Below are positions 29,372-38,319 of a stretch of DNA of 64,000 bases, piece after piece. This DNA is from Luteimonas abyssi (GTDB taxonomy: Bacteria > Pseudomonadota > Gammaproteobacteria > Xanthomonadales > Xanthomonadaceae): the NCBI RefSeq assembly GCF_001482195.1, contig NZ_KQ759763.1, positions 1,647,321 through 1,711,320 on the forward strand. The letters are read 5' to 3'. Position numbers and translations under genes: made by a program. Below the pieces are notes generated by a model, which saw only the letters and a list, made by a program, of their open reading frames with translations, did not search any database and had not been told where the DNA came from. Position 1 is the first letter of the stretch, and each line of letters starts with the position of its first letter.

Positions 29372-30456
29372 CGCCCCTGGGACTGGGCGCGAGCGCGCCC
29401 GCATCCGCGCCGCCGACACCCCAGACCGGGACAAGCCGCGAACGTGGCGCCCCCGGCCAGGAGGCCTTCGCCCGGACCCTGACCGCGAGCGGCCCCCCGC
29501 GCTCGTCCACCGGCGCCACCGCACGCGTGCCCGCATCCGATGCGGAAGACGGCGTCCGTCCGGAATGGCCGAAGTCAGAGCAGGATGCCGAGGACGGCAT
29601 GGACCCGGCCGGCATCGCGCCCGCCACGATGTCTGCCGAGACGACGCACGCGGCCTGGCCCCCGGCCGGACTCGCGGTCCTCTTCGGGCTGCCCGATGCG
29701 GACACGGGGGCTGACGACGGCACCGCGCCGAGCGACGTACCCGATGCGCTTCTCGACCCGGCGGCGCCAGCACCGCAGTCCCCGGCCGCGATATCGGCTC
29801 TGCCCGCTGCCGCGTCCGCGCCGACATCCGCACCGGCGCTCGTCGCCCCGCTTCCGCCCGCGGCCGTAGCCGCCGAGCCGCTGTCCACACGGCTGTCGGA
29901 CGCGGCAGCGGCCTTGCCGGCCGACCTGCCGTTGCAGGACGCCGAAGCACCGCCACCGGCATTCTCGCTGCCATCGATACCCGCCACCGCACCGGCGCGC
30001 GCGCCGGCGCCCCTGCTGCAGACCCCGTTGCCGCCGCCCGACGTCAATGGCGACGACTTCGGCGAGCGCTTCGGCGCGCAGCTGGAATGGATGGCCGCGC
30101 AGAAGATCGGCCACGCCCGGATCCAGGTGTCCCCGCACGACCTCGGCCCGGTCGAAGTACGGCTGCGCCTGGAGGGCGACCGCATCAGTGCGGACTTCGT
30201 CAGTGCGCATGTGGAAACGCGACAGGCACTGGAGCAGGGTCTGCCCCGATTGCGCGACCTGTTGGGCGAGCACGGCTTCCAGCTGGCCCACGCCGGTGTC
30301 GGCGACGGGGCGCAACACGGGACCGCACACGGCGGTTCCGGCGGCTCCGACGCATCCGCGCATGCGATCTCCGCCGACACGGACGACGCCACGCCGGACA
30401 GGACGCCGGCCGACGGCATGCCGACCGCACGCGGCCTGCTCGACGCCTACGCCTGA
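29368..30456 (+). CDS. fliK: Flagellar hook-length control protein FliK
   Basis: Encodes a 362-residue secreted ruler. The first 220 residues are low-complexity Ala/Pro/Ser-rich, as is usual. The C-terminal hook-length domain (about 230-305) has KIGHARIQVSPHDLGPVEVR and ALEQGLPRLRDLLGEHGFQL. The start is GTG 29368 overlapping fliJ. It is the last gene of the fliE run; the next gene has its own sigma-54 promoter. Confidence 0.93.
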   Translation: MTPLGLGASAPASAPPTPQTGTSRERGAPGQEAFARTLTASGPPRSSTGATARVPASDAEDGVRPEWPKSEQDAEDGMDPAGIAPATMSAETTHAAWPPAGLAVLFGLPDADTGADDGTAPSDVPDALLDPAAPAPQSPAAISALPAAASAPTSAPALVAPLPPAAVAAEPLSTRLSDAAAALPADLPLQDAEAPPPAFSLPSIPATAPARAPAPLLQTPLPPPDVNGDDFGERFGAQLEWMAAQKIGHARIQVSPHDLGPVEVRLRLEGDRISADFVSAHVETRQALEQGLPRLRDLLGEHGFQLAHAGVGDGAQHGTAHGGSGGSDASAHAISADTDDATPDRTPADGMPTARGLLDAYA

Positions 30457-30576
30457 TGCCGACGGCCTGACCCGGGCGAGAAGGCTCTGCGCTCGGCCGT
30501 CCATCGCCCCTGCCGCCTGTCCGACACCGGCATCCACCGGGGCCTCGAACGCGACGGAAATCCGGCACCGCTCCCG

Positions 30577-30592
30577 CGGCACGGGGATTGCA
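30577..30592 (+). promoter_or_regulatory. Sigma-54 promoter of the fliL operon
   Basis: CGGCACGGGGATTGCA with GG-N10-GC spacing, 33 bp before the fliL GTG. Likely drives fliLMNOPQR. Confidence 0.85.
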
Positions 30593-30625
30593 ACGTGAGG
30601 GGGGTATCTCCCTCGGAACCCTCAC

Positions 30626-31099
30626 GTGGCCGTCGCTGCAGACAACAAGAAATCCTCCGGACTTCGCACCACGCGCATCATCGTCGCGGCCGTGGCCCTG
30701 CTCGGCATCGTGGGTGCCGGCGCCTGGTACATGGTGTCGCGCACGGAGGCCTCGGACCCGGCCGCCGCATTGCCGGCGCCGGCGCAGTATTTCCCGCTCG
30801 CACCGCCGTTCGTGGTCAACCTGGACGGCACCACGATGGGGCCCCGCTATCTGCAGGTCGAAGTGCAAGTGGTCACCCGCGACCCACAGGCGGTCGATCA
30901 CCTGCGTACGCATGCCCCGGCCCTGCGCGCGCGTCTGTTGATGCTGTTCGCGCAGCAGACCTACGAAGGGCTGGCCACGCGCGAAGGCAAGGAAGCGCTG
31001 CGCGACGAGGCACTGGGCGAGGTGCAGGCGGTGATGATGGCAGAGACCGGCCTGCCGGTCGCCGAGTCGTTGCTGTTCACCAGTTTCGTGACCCAGTGA
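30626..31099 (+). CDS. fliL: Flagellar basal body-associated protein FliL
   Basis: Encodes a 157-residue inner-membrane protein with a short cytoplasmic N-terminus, one membrane helix (about residues 18-36, IIVAAVALLGIVGAGAWYMV) and a periplasmic stomatin-like FliL domain (PFVVNLDGTTMGPRYLQVEV, ending ESLLFTSFVTQ). FliL forms rings around stators in other species. The start is GTG 30626; only a weak ribosome site (GGAA) precedes it. Confidence 0.94.
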   Translation: MAVAADNKKSSGLRTTRIIVAAVALLGIVGAGAWYMVSRTEASDPAAALPAPAQYFPLAPPFVVNLDGTTMGPRYLQVEVQVVTRDPQAVDHLRTHAPALRARLLMLFAQQTYEGLATREGKEALRDEALGEVQAVMMAETGLPVAESLLFTSFVTQ

Positions 31100-31109
31100 C
31101 GCCCACGCC

Positions 31110-32120
31110 ATGAGCAACGACCTGCTGTCACAGGACGAAATCGACGCCCTGCTCCATGGCGTCGATTCCGGCGCGGTGGATACCGAGCCGACCCCCGACC
31201 CCGGCGTCGCCCGCAGTTACGACTTCGCCAGCCAGGACCGGATCATCCGCGGGCGCATGCCGACGCTGGAGATGGTCAACGAGCGCTTCGTGCGGCTGTG
31301 GCGCATCGGCCTGTTCAACCTGATCCGACGCTCGGCCGATCTCTCCGTGCGCGGCATCGAGCTGATCAAGTTCGGCGACTACATGCGCCAGCTCTATGTG
31401 CCCACCAACCTCAACCTGATCAAGTTCAAGCCGCTGCGCGGGACCGGCCTGATCGTGTTCGAGCCGAAGCTGGTGTTCACGGTGGTCGACAACTTCTTCG
31501 GTGGCGACGGGCGCTACCCCACCCGCATCGAGGGACGCGAGTTCACCGCGACCGAGATGCGCGTGATCCAGTTGATGCTCAAGCAGACCTTCGCCGATCT
31601 GTCCGAGGCCTGGGCGCCGGTGCTCGACGTCGATTGCGAGTACATCAATTCCGAGATCAACCCGCACTTCGCCAACATCGTCACCCCGCGCGAATACGTG
31701 GTGGTGAGCCGCTTCCATGTCGAACTCGAAGGCGGCGGCGGCGAGATCCACATAACCCTGCCGTACTCGATGCTGGAGCCGATCCGCGAACTGCTCGACG
31801 CCGGCATCCAGAGCGACCGCAACGACCGCGACGAAAGCTGGAACCTGTCGATGCGCGAACAGTTGCTGTCCGCCGAAGTCACGCTCTCGAGCATTCTCGC
31901 CAGGCGCGAGATCGATCTGCGCCGGCTCACCCGGTTGAAGGTCGGCGACGTGCTGCCGATCGACCTGCCGGACGAGGTGCCGGTCTGCGTCGAGGGCATC
32001 CCGGTCTTCAGTGCGAAGTTCGGCACAGCCAACGGCAGCAACGTGGTCAAGATCACCGACAACCGTCCGCCCGGCACGCCTGTGCCGCGTCGTCCAGACA
32101 CTCAGGATTCCAACGCATGA
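31110..32120 (+). CDS. fliM: Flagellar motor switch protein FliM
   Basis: Encodes a 336-residue switch protein. The N-terminal CheY-binding peptide LLSQDEIDALLHGVDSG, the middle-domain stretch VVDNFFGGDGRYPTRIEGRE and the C-terminal SpoA-like domain (LKVGDVLPIDLPDEVPVCVE) are intact. It transmits CheY-P signals to FliG. It overlaps fliN by ATGA. Confidence 0.97.
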   Translation: MSNDLLSQDEIDALLHGVDSGAVDTEPTPDPGVARSYDFASQDRIIRGRMPTLEMVNERFVRLWRIGLFNLIRRSADLSVRGIELIKFGDYMRQLYVPTNLNLIKFKPLRGTGLIVFEPKLVFTVVDNFFGGDGRYPTRIEGREFTATEMRVIQLMLKQTFADLSEAWAPVLDVDCEYINSEINPHFANIVTPREYVVVSRFHVELEGGGGEIHITLPYSMLEPIRELLDAGIQSDRNDRDESWNLSMREQLLSAEVTLSSILARREIDLRRLTRLKVGDVLPIDLPDEVPVCVEGIPVFSAKFGTANGSNVVKITDNRPPGTPVPRRPDTQDSNA

Positions 32121-32461
32121 ACCCCCAGGACCAGGATCTCCAGGACCCCGCGCCCGCCCGTTTCGAAGACCTGCAGGCCGATCCCGTCGCCGACATCGGC
32201 GATCTCAACCTCGACATGATCCTCGATGTGCCGGTGGCGCTGTCGCTGGAAGTCGGGCGTACCCGCATGCCGATCCGCAACCTGCTGCAGCTCAATCGCG
32301 GCTCGGTGATCGAACTCGAACGCGGCGCGGGCGAACCGCTCGACGTCTACGTCAACGGCACCCTGATCGCCCACGGCGAAGTGGTGGTGATCAACGACCG
32401 CTTCGGTGTGCGTTTGACCGACGTGGTCAGCCCCAGCGAGCGGATCCGGAGACTGCGTTGA
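32117..32461 (+). CDS. fliN: Flagellar motor switch protein FliN
   Basis: Encodes a 114-residue C-ring protein with a single SpoA domain: LDMILDVPVALSLEVGRTRM, LLQLNRGSVIELERGAGEPL and the C-terminal RFGVRLTDVVS. The acidic N-terminal tail is typical. It overlaps both fliM and fliO. Confidence 0.96.
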   Translation: MNPQDQDLQDPAPARFEDLQADPVADIGDLNLDMILDVPVALSLEVGRTRMPIRNLLQLNRGSVIELERGAGEPLDVYVNGTLIAHGEVVVINDRFGVRLTDVVSPSERIRRLR

Positions 32462-33150
32462 TCCTCGTGAGCACCTTTCAGGTCGCCGGCGTCGTGCCGG
32501 TGACCACGCACGGTGACGGGACCGCCTCGCCGTCGATCGCGACAGTGGCCGGAGCGGACGATCGCGCATCGTCCGCGAGCGCGACCGCGCCGGCCGCAGC
32601 CGCCGAAGAAACGCCGGCCGATGTCGAGGCCGCGGAAGGTGTTGCGCTGAGCCACGATGACGAACGCGGCACCCACGAGACCGCGTCCGCCACCGGAACG
32701 GGAACGGGAACCACCACCGGAGTCGCGACACAATTCGACGACATCGCATCGCGTGGTACGGCGACCGGCGTCGCCCAACCCGCGCCGATGGCCATCGGTG
32801 CGCACGCGCCGCAGACCCCCGGCCTGGGCGGCGCGTTCTTCGCGCTGGTGCTGGTGCTGGGCTTGATCCTCGGTCTGGCCTGGGTGCTCAAGCGCCTGCC
32901 CGGCAGCGGGCTGCGTGCCGCCGATGGTCTTCGCGTGGTCGCCAGCATTCCACTCGGCGCCAAGGAGCGCGCGGCTGTGGTCCAGGTCGGCGATGAGCAA
33001 CTGCTGCTCGGCATCGGCCCGGGCGGCGTGCGCACCCTGCACCTGTTGCCGACCCCGCTGCCGGAACCCGCGGCCGCCGCGATGCCGTCCCTGCGCGGGC
33101 TTCCCGACTTCAAGCAACTGCTCGCGCAACGTCTGCGCAAGGATCCCTGA
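32458..33150 (+). CDS. fliO: Flagellar biosynthesis protein FliO, with long low-complexity N-terminus
   Basis: Encodes a roughly 230-residue FliO, which assists assembly of FliP into the export gate. The recognisable part is the membrane helix FFALVLVLGLILGLAWVLKR (about residues 128-148) and the following FliO domain (LRVVASIPLGAKERAAVVQV, LLLGIGPGGVRTLHLLP). About 120 residues before it are Ala/Thr/Gly-rich, with a hydrophobic start. TTG 32458 has GGAGA 5 nt upstream; GTG 32467 is an alternative but its spacing is poor. TTG 32458 overlaps the fliN stop, as is common in this operon. Confidence 0.88.
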   Translation: MILVSTFQVAGVVPVTTHGDGTASPSIATVAGADDRASSASATAPAAAAEETPADVEAAEGVALSHDDERGTHETASATGTGTGTTTGVATQFDDIASRGTATGVAQPAPMAIGAHAPQTPGLGGAFFALVLVLGLILGLAWVLKRLPGSGLRAADGLRVVASIPLGAKERAAVVQVGDEQLLLGIGPGGVRTLHLLPTPLPEPAAAAMPSLRGLPDFKQLLAQRLRKDP

Positions 33151-33151
33151 G

Positions 33152-33913
33152 ATGCCCCGCCTGACTTTCTGGCTGACCGTGCTCGTCGGCCTCGCCGGCT
33201 TCTGTGCGCCGTCGCTGGCGCTCGCGGCGCCGGCGCTGCCGTCGCTGCCGGACGTGACCGTCGGCCAGATCGGCGACGCGCCGGTCAGCCTGCCGCTGCA
33301 GACCCTGCTGCTGATGACGGCGATCACCCTGATCCCGTCGATGCTGCTGGTGCTCACCGGTTTCACCCGCATCATCGTGGTGCTCGCCCTGCTGCGGCAG
33401 GCGCTGGGGACCGGGCAGACGCCGTCGAACCAGGTGCTGGTCGGCCTGGCGCTGTTCCTGACCGCACTGGTCATGACCCCCGTCTGGGAGGCGGCCTGGC
33501 GCACCGGCTTCGGTCCCTACCTCAACGGCGACATGGACTTCCGCGCTGCCTGGAGCCTCGGCACCGAGCCGCTGCGGGCGTTCATGCTGGCCCAGGTCCG
33601 CGAGACCGACCTGATGACCTTCGCCGGGCTCGCCGGCCACGGCGGCTACGCCGGGCCGGAGGACGTGCCGTTCCAGGTGCTGGTCGCGTCGTTCGTGACC
33701 AGCGAGCTCAAGACCGCTTTCGAGATCGGTTTCCTGATCTTCATCCCCTTCATCATCATCGACCTGGTGGTCGCCAGCGTGCTGATGTCGCTGGGCATGA
33801 TGATGCTCTCGCCGATGCTGGTCTCCGCGCCGTTCAAGATCCTGCTGTTCGTGCTGGTCGACGGCTGGGTGCTGACCGTCGGCACCCTGGCTGCCAGCTT
33901 CAACGCGGTCTGA
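33152..33913 (+). CDS. fliP: Flagellar export gate protein FliP
   Basis: Encodes a 253-residue export-gate subunit with a cleavable signal peptide (LAALALA-type, ending near LALAAPALPS) and four membrane helices. Diagnostic motifs include FTRIIVVLALLRQALGTGQT, PFQVLVASFVTSELKTAFEI and SLGMMMLSPMLVSAPFKILL. It starts 1 nt after the fliO stop. Confidence 0.97.
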   Translation: MPRLTFWLTVLVGLAGFCAPSLALAAPALPSLPDVTVGQIGDAPVSLPLQTLLLMTAITLIPSMLLVLTGFTRIIVVLALLRQALGTGQTPSNQVLVGLALFLTALVMTPVWEAAWRTGFGPYLNGDMDFRAAWSLGTEPLRAFMLAQVRETDLMTFAGLAGHGGYAGPEDVPFQVLVASFVTSELKTAFEIGFLIFIPFIIIDLVVASVLMSLGMMMLSPMLVSAPFKILLFVLVDGWVLTVGTLAASFNAV

Positions 33914-33917
33914 GCCG

Positions 33918-34187
33918 ATGAGCCCCGAACTCGCCCTGACGGAACTGCGACGTGGCCTGGAAGTCGCCCTGTGGGTGGGCGGCCCGCTGCTGGTGACTGT
34001 GCTCGTGGTCGGCGTCGTGGTCGGCGTGCTGCAGGCCGCCACCCAGATCAACGAGCCGACGATCGCCTTCGTGGCCAAGGCCGCGGCATTGACCGCGGCC
34101 CTGTTCGCCCTGGGCGCGATCCTGCTGACCTACCTGGTGGACTACACGGTCACCTTGTTCCATCGCATTCCCCACCTGATCGGGTGA
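33918..34187 (+). CDS. fliQ: Flagellar export gate protein FliQ
   Basis: Encodes an 89-residue two-helix membrane protein of the export gate (GPLLVTVLVVGVVVGVLQAA, TQINEPTIAFVAKAAAL). Length and hydropathy fit FliQ. It is placed 4 bp after fliP and 25 bp before fliR. Confidence 0.96.
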   Translation: MSPELALTELRRGLEVALWVGGPLLVTVLVVGVVVGVLQAATQINEPTIAFVAKAAALTAALFALGAILLTYLVDYTVTLFHRIPHLIG

Positions 34188-34212
34188 ACGCGATGTACCG
34201 CAGGCAGGGCTG

Positions 34213-35010
34213 ATGGACGCGGCCACCCAGATGGCCATCGACGGGCAGCAGGCGTTCGCCATGATCGGCACCCTGCTGTGGACCGCTTTGCGGGTCGGCG
34301 CCCTGTTGATGGCGATGCCCCTGATCGGCACCCGGGCGATCCCCGCGCGGATCCGGGTGATGGTGGCGCTGGTGATCAGCCTGGCGCTGGCGCCGCTGCT
34401 GCCGGCGCCACCGGAGTGGCGCGGCTTCGATGCCGCGACCATCCTCTCCATCGGTCGCGAGTTGGCGGTGGGCGCCGCCATGGGCTTCATGCTGCGGCTC
34501 GTGTTCGAGGCCGGCGCGATGGCGGGCGAACTGATCTCCCAGGGTACCGGTCTGTCGTTCGCCCAGATGAGCGACCCGCTGCGCGGTGTGAACTCGGGCG
34601 TGATCGCACAGTGGTTCTACCTGGCCTTCGGCCTGCTGTTCTTCGCCGCCAATGGTCACCTCGCGATGGTCTCGCTGCTGGTGCACAGTTACGACATGGT
34701 GCCCATCGGCACCGCCCTGCCGGACGTGCAGGCCACACTGTCGATCGCCCCGCAGTTCCTTGCGGTGGTGCTGCGCGGCGCGGTCACGCTGGCGTTGCCG
34801 GTGATGGTCGCGATGCTGGCGGTCAACCTGGCGTTCGGCGCGCTGTCGCGCGCGGCGCCCGCCCTGAATCCGATCCAGCTCGGCCTGCCGATCTCGGTGT
34901 TGCTCGGCCTGCTGCTGATCGCGGTGCTGGCCGGAGAACTGGGCGGGCCGGTGCAACGCCTGTACGACGCCGCGTTCGAGGCAGCGGGACAGGTGCCGCT
35001 CGGGCATTGA
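34213..35010 (+). CDS. fliR: Flagellar export gate protein FliR
   Basis: Encodes a 265-residue polytopic export-gate protein, with RVGALLMAMPLIGTRAIPAR, the motif GTGLSFAQMSDP and LNPIQLGLPISVLLGLLLIA. Length and hydropathy are as expected. It is the last flagellar gene before the c-di-GMP gene and the T6SS module; flhB, its usual neighbour, resumes only at 44452. Confidence 0.96.
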   Translation: MDAATQMAIDGQQAFAMIGTLLWTALRVGALLMAMPLIGTRAIPARIRVMVALVISLALAPLLPAPPEWRGFDAATILSIGRELAVGAAMGFMLRLVFEAGAMAGELISQGTGLSFAQMSDPLRGVNSGVIAQWFYLAFGLLFFAANGHLAMVSLLVHSYDMVPIGTALPDVQATLSIAPQFLAVVLRGAVTLALPVMVAMLAVNLAFGALSRAAPALNPIQLGLPISVLLGLLLIAVLAGELGGPVQRLYDAAFEAAGQVPLGH

Positions 35011-35068
35011 GCGCGGCCATCGGCCCAATCCGGGCTAAACGGTCGCAGCCACGGGCGCGCCCACCTAT

Positions 35069-35095
35069 TCAAGTCCCTGTCGCCCGGGCCGATAC
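35069..35095 (+). promoter_or_regulatory. FliA promoter of the MHYT-GGDEF-EAL gene
   Basis: TCAAG (TCAAGTCC), 14 nt, GCCGATAC (7 of 8). It lies 27 nt before the ATG at 35123. No Shine-Dalgarno sequence is visible in the short leader. Confidence 0.82.
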
Positions 35096-35122
35096 TTTGC
35101 CATCTCCCGCGCGACCGCCGCC

Positions 35123-37201
35123 ATGCTCGTCAGCAGCTATAACCAGGTGCTCGTGCTGTTTTCGCTGGCGGTCGCCATCCTGGCGTCGTACACCGCACTG
35201 GACATGGCGGGACGTGTGGCGACGAGCACGGGTCGCGCCAGCCGCTGGTGGCTGGCCGGTGGCGCCTGTGCGATGGGGTTCGGCATCTGGTCGATGCACT
35301 TCATCGGCATGCTCGCCTTCCGCCTGCCGATTCCACTGGGATACGACCTGGCGATCACGTTGTACTCGGTGGCGATTTCCGTCGTTGCGTCGGCGTTCGC
35401 GCTCTGGCTGACCTCGCGACCGGACCTGCCCCGTCGCCGCCTGGTGGCCGGCGCCTGCCTGCTGGGCGCCGGCATCGCGGCGATGCATTACACCGGCATG
35501 GCCGCGATGCGGATGCAGCCCGGCATCGAATGGCATCTGGGGTGGGTGGCTGCATCGGTGGCCGTCGCGGTGCTGGCGTCCGGGGCCGCGCTCTGGATCG
35601 CCTTCCGGTTGCGGGCGGAGATCCGCGGGCGTCACCTGTCGCGCGCCGGCGCCGCCGTGGTCATGGGCGTCGCCATCGTGGGGATGCACTACACGGGGAT
35701 GGCGGCCGCCAGCTTCCCGGTCGGCAGCTTCTGCGGCGCCGCGCTCGACGGCCTTCATAACGATTGGCTGGCGATCCTGACCATCGTGGTCACCGTCGCG
35801 ATCCTGGGCATCGCGTTGATCGTGTCGGTTCTCGACCGCCGTCTGCAGCAACGTACCGCTGTCCTGTCGGCATCGCTCGCACGTGCCCACGACGATCTGG
35901 TGCATGCGGCGTTGCACGACCCGCTGACCCGTCTGCCCAACCGGATCCTGCTGCGCGACCGGACCACTCGCGCCATCGAACTCGCAGCGGCGACGCGGCG
36001 TCGTGTGGCGCTCATGTTCGTCGACCTGGACGGCTTCAAGGCGGTCAACGACGGCTATGGCCATCGCGTAGGCGACCTGTTGCTGTGCGCAGTGGCCGAT
36101 CGCCTGCGCGGCCTGCCGCGCAAGAGCGCCACCCTGGCACGCCTGGGCGGCGACGAATTCGTCCTCGTCGCCGATGTCGGCGACGCGGACGAAGCCGCAC
36201 GCCTGGCCACTGCGCTGGTCGCCGCGATCGAACGCCCGTTCGAGGTCGAAGGACGTCCGCTGATCGTGTCCGGCAGCGTGGGGATCGCCCTGTATCCCGA
36301 CGATGCCGCCGACGAGGAACTGCTGATGGCCCACGCCGATGCCGCCATGTACGCGGTGAAGGACCAGGGCCGCAACGGGTACCGTTTCTTCGAGCCCGCC
36401 ATGCAGGCCAGCGCCAACGAACACATCCAGTTGCTGGACGGGTTGCGGCGCGCGCTCGACGGCGACGAACTGTGCCTGCACTATCAGCCCAAGTACGGCG
36501 ACAGCGGCGCGGTGGTCACCGGTGCCGAGGCGCTTCTGCGATGGCAGCATCCCGAACTCGGCGAACTCCCCCCTGACCGCTTCATCCCGATCGCCGAGCG
36601 CAGCGGGCTGATCCTGCCGCTCGGCGACTGGGTCGTCGACGAGACCTGCCGTCAGATCCGGGCCTGGCGCGATGCCGGGCTGGGCGACTGGAACGTGGCG
36701 ATCAATCTGTCGGCGGTGCAGTTCCTGGCGCCCGACCTCTCGGCGAAGATCGCGGACGCGCTCGAGCGCCATGGCGTCGCCGCGAATCGGCTGACGCTCG
36801 AAATCACCGAGAGCACGGCCATGCAGGACACCGAGGCCACCATGGCGACGCTGCAGACGCTCGCGGCGATGGGCGTCCACATCGCCATCGACGACTTCGG
36901 CACCGGCTACTCCAGCCTGCTGCAGCTCAAGCGCATGCCCGCGACCGAGCTGAAGATCGACCGCGGCTTCATCCGCGACCTGGAAGCCAACGGCGAAGAC
37001 GCCGCCATCGTGGCCTCGATCATCGCCCTGGGCCGCGCCCTGAACCTCACCGTCGTCGCCGAAGGCGTGGAAACCCATGGCCAGCGCGAGCACCTGCGCA
37101 ACCTGGGCTGCCTCGACCTGCAGGGCTTCCTGCTCGGCCGGCCGGTGCCGGCGGATGCGTTCGCGCAGTTGTTGGGAGGTCTGACGCCTCGTATGGCGTG
37201 A
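35123..37201 (+). CDS. MHYT-sensor GGDEF-EAL c-di-GMP enzyme
   Basis: Encodes a 692-residue membrane protein. An N-terminal MHYT sensor (residues 1-240, about seven helices) carries three copies of the putative metal-binding motif: MHFIGM (58-63), MHYTGM (121-126) and MHYTGM (188-193). A GGDEF diguanylate cyclase domain (about 265-425, intact GGDEF at 342-346) and an EAL phosphodiesterase domain (about 435-690, intact EAL at 469-471, DDFGTGYSSL, KIDRGF) follow. The inhibitory I-site RxxD is degenerate (RKSA at 333-336). Both catalytic motifs look active, so net activity cannot be read from sequence. A FliA promoter places it in the late motility regulon, where it could feed c-di-GMP signals to FleQ and the YcgR-like brake. 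Confidence 0.95.
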   Translation: MLVSSYNQVLVLFSLAVAILASYTALDMAGRVATSTGRASRWWLAGGACAMGFGIWSMHFIGMLAFRLPIPLGYDLAITLYSVAISVVASAFALWLTSRPDLPRRRLVAGACLLGAGIAAMHYTGMAAMRMQPGIEWHLGWVAASVAVAVLASGAALWIAFRLRAEIRGRHLSRAGAAVVMGVAIVGMHYTGMAAASFPVGSFCGAALDGLHNDWLAILTIVVTVAILGIALIVSVLDRRLQQRTAVLSASLARAHDDLVHAALHDPLTRLPNRILLRDRTTRAIELAAATRRRVALMFVDLDGFKAVNDGYGHRVGDLLLCAVADRLRGLPRKSATLARLGGDEFVLVADVGDADEAARLATALVAAIERPFEVEGRPLIVSGSVGIALYPDDAADEELLMAHADAAMYAVKDQGRNGYRFFEPAMQASANEHIQLLDGLRRALDGDELCLHYQPKYGDSGAVVTGAEALLRWQHPELGELPPDRFIPIAERSGLILPLGDWVVDETCRQIRAWRDAGLGDWNVAINLSAVQFLAPDLSAKIADALERHGVAANRLTLEITESTAMQDTEATMATLQTLAAMGVHIAIDDFGTGYSSLLQLKRMPATELKIDRGFIRDLEANGEDAAIVASIIALGRALNLTVVAEGVETHGQREHLRNLGCLDLQGFLLGRPVPADAFAQLLGGLTPRMA

Positions 37202-37237
37202 GACCGTGCCGAGTAGGCGCGGTGCGGTGAACGATCA

Positions 37238-37257
37238 GACGGGGGGATTACCCCGTC
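37238..37257. terminator. Hairpin between convergent genes
   Basis: GACGGGG and CCCCGTC form a perfect 7-bp stem around a 6-nt loop, between the convergent ends of the MHYT-GGDEF-EAL gene and the Tli4-like gene. There is no T-tract, so termination is only possible. Confidence 0.45.
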
Positions 37258-37326
37258 GGCGCGCTCCCCTGATAACGGCCCGCGACCGATACCAAGTGTC
37301 TCAATAAGCACGAAGCACGCTGGCGA

Positions 37327-38319
37327 TCAGGGTTGGCCGGACGTCTTTGCCGAGCCAAGGATTTGGTCCCAGAGCGCGATGAGCGTCTCTTCGTTCGGTG
37401 GCGCCTCACCGGGCTTGAACTTGTCGCCCACATCCATGCCGATGGTGACGTTCTCGGTGCCATTCAGACGGCCTGTCCATCGGAAAACATGACGCCGGGC
37501 ACCGTTGTTGAGGCGCTCGCGCCAGACGGCTTCCTCTCCCGTGACCCCTGCGACCCTGCGACCCTGCTGGCGTGTCACGTCGAACTCCCGCGGATACTCC
37601 GGATCGGACGCCGCATCGGGTTCGAGGCGGCGCGTCTGCGCGATCGCCTCACGTCTGGCTGCCAATTCGTCGTTTGCCGACACCGCTTCCCCACGTTGCC
37701 CGTGTCGGACCGACCCAGCCCAAACACGCACGTGTTGGGCGCCGGTCGCCTGCGTCGACGCACCCGCGGAAATCTTGCCGACATCGCCGCGCACCACTGC
37801 GCCGTCGATACAGAAGCCCAGGCCATCGCGCTCGCCATTCGTGCGCGGGGCCAGTTTCTCGAACACGGCGCCTTGGCGTGCAGCATCGTCGGCAAACTGC
37901 GGCCGCATTGCCTGCACCGAATCGAACACATAACCGCGATCGCCCAGCCACAGGAAACGCTGGATCTGCCACGCGCGACTGGATGCCGGGTGCTCGCGGT
38001 AGCGGAGAATGGCCGCGTGATCGCCTTGCCACGCCAGCGCACCGAGTCGGCCTTGTTCGGTATCGTGAGGAAGCGCCCGCAGCTCCGCGGCGCGCGCCTC
38101 GACCCGCACCCGGAACGCGTCGACGTCGCGCACGCCGGGCAGCAGTTCCACCCGGGCATGGTCGAAGCTCTGGGACAGCGTAATCCGCTGCCCGGGCAGC
38201 GAGACTTGCAGGCTGCCGACGCATACAGATTCCCAAGCCTGCGGGTGCACGCCGACCGTGACGCCGGGTGGCGTAGGCCACGCGCCGGCGAGGCTCACAA
38301 GAAGGAGAACGACCTGCAT
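37327..38319 (-). CDS. Tli4-family T6SS immunity protein (copy B)
   Basis: Encodes a 330-residue predicted periplasmic protein with a hydrophobic N-terminus (MQVVLLLVSLAGAWPTPP). It shares with copy A the pattern C-x-G followed by an L(D/S)LP-like strand (VCVGSLQVSLPGQRITL), a central LGFCIDG motif and a C-terminal block ending in a Trp-containing helix (LIALWDQILG). This fits the Tli4 family, which neutralises Tle4 phospholipases in the periplasm. ATG 38319 is chosen because it gives a signal peptide; the open frame runs 25 codons further. It overlaps the preceding lipoprotein gene by 25 bp in another frame. Confidence 0.75.
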   Translation of the reverse strand: MQVVLLLVSLAGAWPTPPGVTVGVHPQAWESVCVGSLQVSLPGQRITLSQSFDHARVELLPGVRDVDAFRVRVEARAAELRALPHDTEQGRLGALAWQGDHAAILRYREHPASSRAWQIQRFLWLGDRGYVFDSVQAMRPQFADDAARQGAVFEKLAPRTNGERDGLGFCIDGAVVRGDVGKISAGASTQATGAQHVRVWAGSVRHGQRGEAVSANDELAARREAIAQTRRLEPDAASDPEYPREFDVTRQQGRRVAGVTGEEAVWRERLNNGARRHVFRWTGRLNGTENVTIGMDVGDKFKPGEAPPNEETLIALWDQILGSAKTSGQP

